Positions 55,309 to 64,000 of a stretch of DNA of 64,000 bases are shown one piece after another; the first letter of the stretch is position 1, and every line of letters starts with the position of its first letter. The notes under the pieces were generated by a model. That model worked only from the letters and a program-made list of their open reading frames with translations, had not been told where the DNA came from and searched no databases. The position numbers and the translations under genes were made by a program. Origin of the DNA: Lanius collurio (lineage: Eukaryota; Chordata; Aves; Passeriformes; Laniidae); the NCBI GenBank assembly GCA_020086605.1, contig JACBWW010000016.1:9260359-9324358 (forward strand). The letters are read 5' to 3'.

Positions 55309-55354
55309 ACTTTTCAAACTTGATTGTAAACACTTTTCAAACTTAATTATAAAC
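55309..55354. repeat. 23-bp tandem duplication
   Basis: ACTTTTCAAACTTGATTG plus TAAAC at 55309-55331 is repeated at 55332-55354 with two G-to-A type differences. A further ACTTAACA may be a third partial unit. Confidence 0.85.
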
Positions 55355-56589
55355 ACTTAACAAGAAATTAATATGGCAGTAAATTAGAGCCTTCCTCTCT
55401 TCTTTAGAACTTTATTTCAGATACAGATAAATACCCTGACAGAAAACAAACCACACACATAAACCCCAGAAACAACAAAACAACATCCAAATCCAAAAAC
55501 CAAATCCAACACCACCCCCCACGGCCTCTATTTGCAGTAGAATCTACTGTACTCACTGCTTTTAAAGCAAAATTCATAGTAACATTAACATAATTGAATA
55601 AAGAATTTAAACCAAAACCAGATGTCATTACTGGCACCATCAAAACAGTGGAATTTTTCATGGTTTTGTGATTCAGATAACATTAAAACGTAACACAATT
55701 GTGCTGTGTATCAGTTTCTCTCAGTTTTTCTGATATGAGCCTAGAAATACACAGTAAAGTCCTCCTATATATCACCACAAACTTTATAATCTTCACCTGC
55801 ATTGTAAGAGTAACATTATTCATAAAACCTTTATTTCTAGTGGAAATACACTTCCTCTGATGAATCGTACAAAAATATACACTGTTTCCCTTGGTTAACA
55901 AGGTATTTTACCTCAAATTAAAAAGGAAATAACAAGGGTGATGTAATTTAACCATAAGCATATGCACTTCTATTACAAAAGTTACAATTTAAAAAAGGTA
56001 AAACAGCCCAATCACAGCACATTTGGTCACTGAAGTTGTATACACAAAAGCTGAGTACAAACTTCAGCGTTCTGAAAACCCACATTTTTGAACTGTCATA
56101 GCTAGGTTCCTCATTCTTTCCAAAACATGTACAAAGTCCAAACTCAAAACAGCTCATTTTCATACTGTTTCTGTAATCCATCACTGCTGCTATTTTAACG
56201 ACAGTGGGCTCCATAGAAATATTCTGCACCACTCCAGGAGTTCCACACTGAAAGCAAGCAAATTTATAGCATAATCAGTGCCAATACTTCTGAAGCAAGA
56301 CAGATAGTACTCACATTCAGAACAGAAGCAAACATGAACGAAAGGATCACACTGGCAATAGTGATATCAGATCACATCAATTTCTTTTTAGAGAGACAAT
56401 TTCTTTTTGAGAGTCAAATGAACAGTCAATGTAGAAATTAAAAGGTTCTTCAGCAGAAGTCTATCTTCTGCAGTTATTTCCTTCCTGAGTAAACAAATAA
56501 AAATAGAAGGGTGTTCATACTAAAATCTAGTGGAAATCTGAAAGGTATAGATGAACAACCACCAAATCTAGGTACTTTATCTGTGACTG

Positions 56590-57515
56590 AACCTCAAGGT
56601 TCAAATCTGGGCCCAGTATTTTCAACTGATTTATCAATGACTTGCATGAAGAAGCAGATGTCTCCTCAGCATGGTCACTGATGACACAAAGCTGGGAGGA
56701 GAGGCCGATACCCCAGGGCTGTGCAGCCCCTCAGAGGGGCCTCAACAGGCTGGAGAGAGGGGCAGAGAAGAACCATCCAAATCTAACAAAGGCAAATGTA
56801 GAGTCCTGCTCCTGGGGAGGAAAAACCCTGGGCACCAGCACAGGCTGAGGGCTAACCTGCTGTGGAGCAGCTCTGTGGAGCAGGACCTGGGGGTCCTGGT
56901 GGACAACAAGCTGTCCGTGAAGCAGCAGCGCCCAGAAGGACAATGGGAGGGAAGAGCATTGCCAGAAGGTCAATGAATGCCCCTCTACTCAGCCCCAGTG
57001 AGGCACATCTGGAGTGCCATGCCCAGTTCTGGGCTCCTCAGTACAAGACAGACATGGAGCTCCTGGAGCGGGTCTGGCAGAGGGAAACAAAGATGATAAA
57101 GGGACTGGAACATCTCACAAGGAAAACTAAAGGAGCTGGGACTGCTCAGCCAAGAAGAGATGACTGAGAGGAACCTCATGAGTGTCTGTCAGTATCTGAA
57201 GGGAGGTGTCAGAGGATGAACCAGGTTCTGCTCTGTGATGCTGAGCAACAGGACAAGAGGCAATGGACAGAAACTGATGTACAGGAAGTATCATCCAAAT
57301 ACGAATGAAGAACTTCTTTACTGTGAGGGTGACAGAGCACTGCAACCGATTGCCCAGAGGTTGTGGAGTCTCCCTCACTAGAGATATTCAAGAATTATCT
57401 GGATGAAATCCTGTGCAGTATGCTCTGGGATAACCCTGCCTGAGCAGGGAGGCTGGACCAGATGACCCACTGTGCTCCCTTCCAACCTTACCAATTCTGT
57501 GATTCTGTGACTAAA
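56590..57515 (+). mobile_element. CR1 LINE 3' fragment, about 930 bp
   Basis: Begins in the reverse-transcriptase part of CR1 ORF2 (GGGCCCAGTATTTTCAACTG giving F-I-N-D-L, then GATGACACAAAGCTGGGAGG). It continues through the ORF2 C-terminus (GACCTGGGGGTCCTGGTGGA) and ends CCAATTCTGTGATTCTGTGA. Reading frames are broken. Antisense to FNBP1L. Confidence 0.93.
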
Positions 57516-57996
57516 ACAGAAGTATCTTTGCCAGTTGTTCCCTCTCATAATTTCATTGGTCTTCTAGTCTAATTTTTTCAACTCTTGTCCATCTACTACT
57601 TCCCATTTAATTCCTTCTTTAAAACTTTTTTGCACTGCTTACCCTTCTGACATAACTTCACTGTTTACTCCAAAAACAGATACTGGGAACATTCTTCCTG
57701 ACTTAATAAAGAAATACTGTGGGAATCCAATTTACGGCAGCATTTTAAACACTGTGTTAATTCTATACTCCATGCAAAGCATCTTGTTCCACTGATCACA
57801 GCCACAGAAAAACTGCTACTTTAGTAAATAATTACTAGGTTTCTTTCCCAATGACTTTTCAGTATTACCAAATCAGAAAAAATAAAGAACAAAACATTTA
57901 AAAAGTGCTCAACAATATACTGCAGTTGTAGTTCAAAATCCAACTGCAGCAAATGCTGCAGATCAGAAGAGTAATTTACTACATATTCACAATGTA

Positions 57997-58140
57997 GAAT
58001 CAGAGAACGGCTTGGGTTGGAGAGGACCTTAAAGATCATTGTGTTCCAAACACCCGGCCACATGCAGGGACACCTCCTGCCACACCAGGTCACTCAGAGC
58101 CTCATCCAGCCTGGCCCTGAACACCTCCAGACCTTTGTAC
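57997..58140 (-). mobile_element. CR1 LINE 3'-end fragment (minus orientation)
   Basis: Plus strand reads AGAATCAGAGAACGGCTTGG, GTTGGAGAGGACCTTAAAGA, then CATCCAGCCTGGCCCTGAAC, the reverse complement of the CR1 3' end. It lies 480 bases from a plus-oriented copy. Confidence 0.92.
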
Positions 58141-59924
58141 ATGCACTTGCCTTTCAAAAACCACTTCTCACCAAAGAACCCTGTGAAACTTAACACTACT
58201 TATCACACATTGACCTTGAAGTAGAAGAAAGTGGCAGTCTTTTTGTCACCTTTCCTGTATTTTATGTCATTGCCATACCACATTTATTATGTCCTATATC
58301 GAAAACCTAATTATCTGCAATTTCATTCTTCAACGTGACATGCTACCCATGTCTTTACAAAGCACTCATTTCAATAACTCTGCATGGAATTAAAACAGCA
58401 AAATATTAACCAATAAGTTATAAATCTCTGTAAATAATCAATAATCTAGGAACTCTCAAAGAAATACTAAAGAAATTCTGACAAACAGCCTCAAATATTG
58501 AATGAAACATGACATAGCAAGAAAACCAAACCCCATTTCTTTCATACTGAATGAAACTGTTATGTCTTTTATTACATTGACTATAAAACTGAAACCATCT
58601 AATTGCACGTGGGAGTTCCAACTTTGTTTTTAACATTACTAGCTTGATTTAAAAAACACTGAAAATTGATGCTTCATATCTGGGGAGTCTTAACACTTCA
58701 TATATTAGCAAAAACATTTACAAACCAGTGATTAAAGCATGCCAATTTGTAAGCAAAAACACAACATGATTTTGTGGTAGAAAAAATTAAAGCAAGTGCC
58801 TTTTCCCCAAGTAGCTCTATTTTTGTTTTTTATGTCATTACATATCATTGTGTAAAACCACGCATGTATCTTTTAGAAAGAAAATAAATAAAACTAAAAT
58901 TAAATGTAATTAATCTGCAACAGTATTGGGAATTCAATACACCTTTAGTGTATAATGAAAAATTAAAGACACTCATCACACAACTACCTTTTTTCTGAAG
59001 AGAATGATGTGGAAAGGAACCTTTTTAAAACTATTGTCCCCACCTGCCTCAGAGAAGTACTAAATATTTAAAACATTCAAAAGATGACTTATAAAAATAT
59101 ATTTGACTAAGTTTTGAGTGTTAATCTTACGGTATCACATAGCATATCACAAAATAGTGACAGGAAAGAATTATCTCTCAGATGCTGTAAAATGCTTCAG
59201 AAGAGTATGCAAAATTATTATACTTTCACAGGAGCAAAATGCACAATTTACGTTAAAAAACCACAAGGTTAATTGTGAAAGCAATATTTGTTTTCTTATT
59301 ACAAAAAAGCATAAACAAAATACTTAACTGATAAACTGAAATATATTAAGTATCTTGCACCAAAATTAAGTATATCCACTATCCAGTTACAAAGAAAATT
59401 AGTAAACTGAAACAAAGGCAGCAAAACTGGATAAAGTAACAGTCGAGAATATGATTTATCTTGTCAGCAGTATCCTGAAACAGCTCTTTAGCAATTACAT
59501 TCTCAATGCCAAGTTTTTCAGAAAGCTAGTTTTCTTCTGTTTCTTTACTCTGAAGCAACTTCACTTTCCTGTGAATTGAAAATAACCTTGTACAGTCTAG
59601 AAAGACATCTATAAAGAAATAAATACAGAAGAGAAAGATTACTGCTTACAATTTGACTTTCCCATCTGATTCATCCAGAGAACTAGACTTGAGTTCAAAT
59701 CACTTAAATGAATATGACCCTAATGCTAATGTCATGAAACACTGGTTAATTCTTGGTATTTCTTAAATAACAAAAAGAAAACCTACACTGTAATACATTT
59801 TCTTTTCAGTTCCCAAAGTTCTACTTGACTTGGTTTTATTGTAATTGTTAAAAATTTAGTCTTGAAATTAGATTTTATATAAATAAGCATGAATCAACTC
59901 ACATGAGATGTGCCCTGCACTAGT

Positions 59925-59975
59925 GGCATTAGTCCATTAGGCTGGTACACATTTGGCATTAGTCCATTAGGCTGG
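59925..59975. repeat. Perfect 21-bp direct repeat, period 30
   Basis: GGCATTAGTCCATTAGGCTG plus G occurs at 59925-59945 and 59955-59975 with nine bases between. It is unique in the window and probably a local duplication. Confidence 0.9.
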
Positions 59976-62900
59976 GAATACTAATTTGCTATCAACCTGC
60001 TGCAATTAGAGTACACTCCTGATAATAAAATTAAAGTTTCTTTTTTTCTGGTTACATACAATCAAAAACTTCTATGCCTCTCAAGAATACCTAGTAGCAC
60101 AAAATAAATACTTTCTAGCATGCTACAAACCAGCTCGTTCACATAAACAAATGTATTAACTTGTTACTTCATAGAGACAATCAACAGTACTATGACAGCA
60201 ATTTAGAAAGAATTTAATGCTCTCTGAACTGTTATGGTTCTCAACATCCATCTTAAATGGTTGTCACCAACATCAGTGTCATATGTTTTACTTCCATGTT
60301 AAAATCATGCTGAAATAACACATACTAATATCTTAACAATAATACTTTTAACTAAGCCATGTATCTGATTGATACAGAATTTTATTGCTCATGATTATTA
60401 CAAGCATTTCATATCAAGGATTCCAAACTCAACAATCAACTAAAATGCTAATTAAAACGTTTTCCACCCATGCTGCAAAATAATTTTCCCCACTTCAACA
60501 AAAAACTGGAGACACTACACAAAACACTTATCACAACATCTGCATAGTCATCTCTGATTTCTGAATTTTTCTTGGAAACAATTCTTTTAATTTCTACAAC
60601 GGTCATGCACAAATTAGTAATAGCTTTTTGCAATAAACAGATGTAATAGGTAAAGAAGTTTAACAGAAACAAGTAGATTCCCAGAAACTACAGCAGAAAA
60701 CTGAGTAGCAATTAAATTGAGCCACAACAGCAGTAAATGCACAACTAGTAGACAAATACTGACATGAAATCAAACACATAAAATTATGGAGAAAATTCTC
60801 AATAAAAGTGGTTTTCCATGATGTAACTTAGGATTCCTAATACGAATGCAGGGCAACAGTACACCACATGCAATTCAAATAAAGTACATGCAGCTAAAAA
60901 AAGTAAACAGTTTCCAGCCACATGAATGTAACTGGATGAGAAATACTACCTTCTGTGTCAGCTGGTATTAAATATAGCTTTACTAGAAATGTCTTTTAAT
61001 GTACTGTCCTTAAAGTCAAAAGATAGTGCATAAATGTACAGTTCAAGAGATTATCTAAAACATACCTACCACTGTTTCCACTCAAAAAAGTTAACGCAAT
61101 AATGGCTACTGAAAAGTGTTCTTCTTAGGGAAATGCTGATTATGAAAGCCTTCTGAAATACTAACATAAAAGCCTTCAGGAATACCTCTACAGGTGTTGC
61201 AGATGTTTTATACTATGTTATAGAAATGACATCATACACAGCCCAGAAGAAAACTGCATACATCAGAAAGCATGTTGTACCCTAAAAGATGACCTAAAAT
61301 AAAATAACTTTGTGTAACTCTTTCATTGTTAACTTGCCATTCTATTTATTCTATTTATTCATATTCTCTTTTCCTCATAAAATACAAGCCAATACTAAGC
61401 AGAATACAGACAGTAATGCTGCTGAAGCAACTGAATGAATCGTAACCAATTCATTTGTAACCAAAGGAAAAAGATCCTGAATAAAAATAACATAAGATAG
61501 TCTAAACAAACTAAAAATGAAGATAGTAAATTGTAAGGACCTTCTAGCAAATGAAGATCAGAGGAAATTGTTTTCAGAACATAGACAAGTAGAGTCTGAT
61601 GATAAAAAAAAAAAAGCTATTTAAGATGTTAAGGTGCCATTTCCTGCTATTGGATTAGCTTTAGTGGCAGTGGATAAGCTTTAGAGTATCACTCAAGTGG
61701 CATCCAACTACAAGCAAAGCCTCAAATCCCTTTACTATGGCAGGAATAGATAGATTTATAGTTGTATTTTTCAAGTGCCCTTATCAGATTTTTGCAAAAT
61801 ACAGTAATATTAAAATAAATAATAAATTCCTGCAATGAGGTTCAACTGCATACCGTGCTACTTTGAGATAATTTAAATCAACAGAAAATAAATGAAAAAT
61901 CTGCAACGTGCTCTTGAAGAAATGCTTTAAAATCACCACCTTCCTTAAAAAACAAAAACCCCCTTTACACCACATGAAACATTGTTTTACATTGACTAAG
62001 AAAGAACAGGAAGAACCAACACTACAAAAAGCTATGCTGTCTTTGTAGCAGCCTAACTGCTAAGAGTCTTGAAAGGATAGCAGGCAACATCCAAACAACT
62101 GTTAGATTAACTAGGGAGATATAGGACCATGATCCTCTTCCCACAAATGAACCTAAGTCAGCAAAAAATCAAACCTCTTTTCCAATGACATAATGAAGAA
62201 AACCAGTCAGGAAAGCCACAAGTTTCTGGTTTGACTTACAGTCTGATTATGCCTGCATGATTATAAGTTGAAATGCTAAGTACAAATGCTAAATACAAAG
62301 TACTACAAATAGTCTATCAAGACTGTAAGAGACATTTACATATAAGGTCTTAGAATTCACATTTCCCATGATCCAGTATATATATAAACAGCAGTATTCC
62401 CACCTAATGGGTGCATAAAGGTCTGTATAAGCTCTCCTTTCAGAATTAAAACTCAAGGTTGAAACTTGAGTTTGACGCATTGATATTCCATGGTACCTCG
62501 TTTTTGTAAAAAGTATGAATCCTGGCCATTCAGCACTATCTCCTTAAGACAATTACATGTTTTCTCAAAAATTGCAAGGCATTTTACACAAATGATGTCA
62601 AAATGTATTCATTATACAGCCCACAATTACAGCTTTGAAGTACAAACCAGACAGAACATAGAAAAACATTTTATCTAAGAATCACTAAGCATAAATACCA
62701 CTGGCATCTCATCTTTAAGACTATTTTAAACCTCTTAAGAAAATTACTTCGGTTCAACTACTGAAATTTCAGTGAAACTGAATGACAACACTGCAGAACC
62801 AAAATAACTGGAAGTCACAAGGTGCTAAGACATCCAAGCAGGAAGAGCAGGCAGCATACTCAGCCTAACACTGGGTTTGTTTGTACCTACCAGAGTTCTA

Positions 62901-64000
62901 ATATACAGAGCCAATCCCTGGTTTTATAAAACTCCAATTCCAATCCACTAACTGGAAGTTTTTTCCAGTTAAACTTTTTGTTGCGCACAACTACTCCTAC
63001 CTCACTGCTTCCCCTTCAGGAATGCCAAACACAAAGCTGGAACTCAGGCAAATCACACTTGTATCTCTCAAGTGCTCCGCTAGTGAGAAGGAACTGCAAC
63101 GTTGTTCCTAGAAAGATGATAATTATTCTCCCTAGCACCAACATCAAAGTGAACATGTTTCTTAAAAAGCCATTCTGGAAAGAAGTTACCCTTGTTGTGA
63201 GAGAGAGGTCTTAATATTAACAACATCTCAAACTTGGGGAGATAAATTAAAAGATCTAGTCTATGTGATTGCAAAACTTCAGCAGAAATAACACAAAAGA
63301 CCACACAGCTTTTACAAAACAAACAAGCAATCAAGATAAACCAAAACAAATAACTCGCAACCCCTGTTTCCTCAGTCTCAATCTAAACACTCAACCAGGC
63401 CACCACACCACTTGCTACAGCAGTAAATATTTGAGTATCATGCAGAGCCAGGATACTTCACAAAACTGCTCAGCTTGCCTCACACGGTGACATTCCTATT
63501 TAAGTTACACAGAACCGTACAATCTACATTCCCCTCACAATACTTATAATGTAGAAAAATCCCAAACATTTGGATTTTCCTGATAAGTTACTATTTATTT
63601 TCAAGAAATTAATTTTTCCTCTTTAAACATGCCATCTTCTTAGACATGAGACCTAACCAGATATTCCAGTCTGGTTTTCACCATTTTATTACAACATGCT
63701 GAAGAAGTTTTCAAGACAAGTTCGTCCTTTTCTTGCACTCCTGCAAACAAATCTGTAACATCTTGACCATATTGCACAGGTCTCACATGTCATCATCTAC
63801 TGTTTAGCAGATTTCCCAGATAATAAAAACCATAGTTACTGAGATAAAGCTCTTAAATAAATTATAAATACTCTGAAAATAAAATTTTCACCATTCATAA
63901 ATCCAAGTACATATCCTTGTTCTTCTAACTCACAGTTCAGAGCTGTCAAAACTCGTAAGCCTGAGAAGAGATCCACTAAATTAAATAACATCAGTAATCA

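Larger units (their letters stand above)
44955..64000 (-). other. Large 5' intron of FNBP1L
   Basis: From the second coding exon to the window edge, at least 19 kb, with no first coding exon and no CpG-island promoter. Contents: two CR1 copies (56590-57515 and 57997-58140), small tandem repeats and open but unrecognised frames near 46.3-46.8 kb. Conserved non-coding elements cannot be judged from one sequence. Confidence 0.75.

Noticed and set aside
56642..57391. Cluster of overlapping frames
   Set aside because: All lie within the CR1 fragment 56590-57515; no intact reverse-transcriptase frame remains.
44955..64000. Search for the FNBP1L first coding exon (MSWGTELW) and promoter
   Set aside because: No matching codons before a GT donor and no CpG island were seen; they must lie beyond the window.

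Overview
The window is vertebrate nuclear DNA, most likely from a bird. The genes are split into short exons with consensus splice sites and long AT-rich introns. The interspersed repeats are decayed CR1 LINE 3' fragments ending in the ATTCTGTGATTCTATG-type tail typical of avian CR1. The species cannot be named from the sequence. There are no bacterial genes, operons, CRISPR arrays or recognisable RNA genes.

Two conserved protein genes face each other tail to tail. On the + strand, nine coding exons (4275-15109) encode the C-terminal ~705 residues of BCAR3 (NSP2/SH2D3B): the SH2 domain, a Ser/Pro-rich linker and the Cdc25-like domain that binds p130Cas. The N-terminal exon or exons (about 115-120 residues in the mammalian protein) lie upstream of the window. 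On the - strand, fifteen coding exons (44954 down to 19556) encode FNBP1L (TOCA-1): F-BAR domain, alternative linker exons including a 15-nt microexon, Cdc42-binding HR1 domain and C-terminal SH3 domain. Only the short first coding exon is missing. An alternative last exon at 18574 gives a second C-terminus. As I recall the human map, the same convergent pair lies on 1p22.1, so the order agrees with conserved synteny.

Region by region: 1-4274 is BCAR3 intron. 4275-15109 holds the BCAR3 exons. 15110-15430 is the BCAR3 3'UTR. About 16225-19555 is the FNBP1L 3'UTR with the alternative last exon. 19556-44954 holds the FNBP1L exons and introns. 44955-64000 is the 5' intron of FNBP1L, without exons or a CpG-island promoter, and carries two CR1 copies.

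The two proteins are not one pathway, but both act in cytoskeletal control. BCAR3 links phosphotyrosine signals to p130Cas and Rap/Rac signalling at adhesions. FNBP1L couples curved membranes and Cdc42-GTP to N-WASP/Arp2/3 actin assembly. I see no evidence for a new multi-gene system. The items most worth a second look are a possible poison exon in BCAR3 (13741-13774), the alternative ends and microexon of FNBP1L, an unexplained protein-like reading frame at 24797-25063 and a small secreted-like ORF at 43920-44090.
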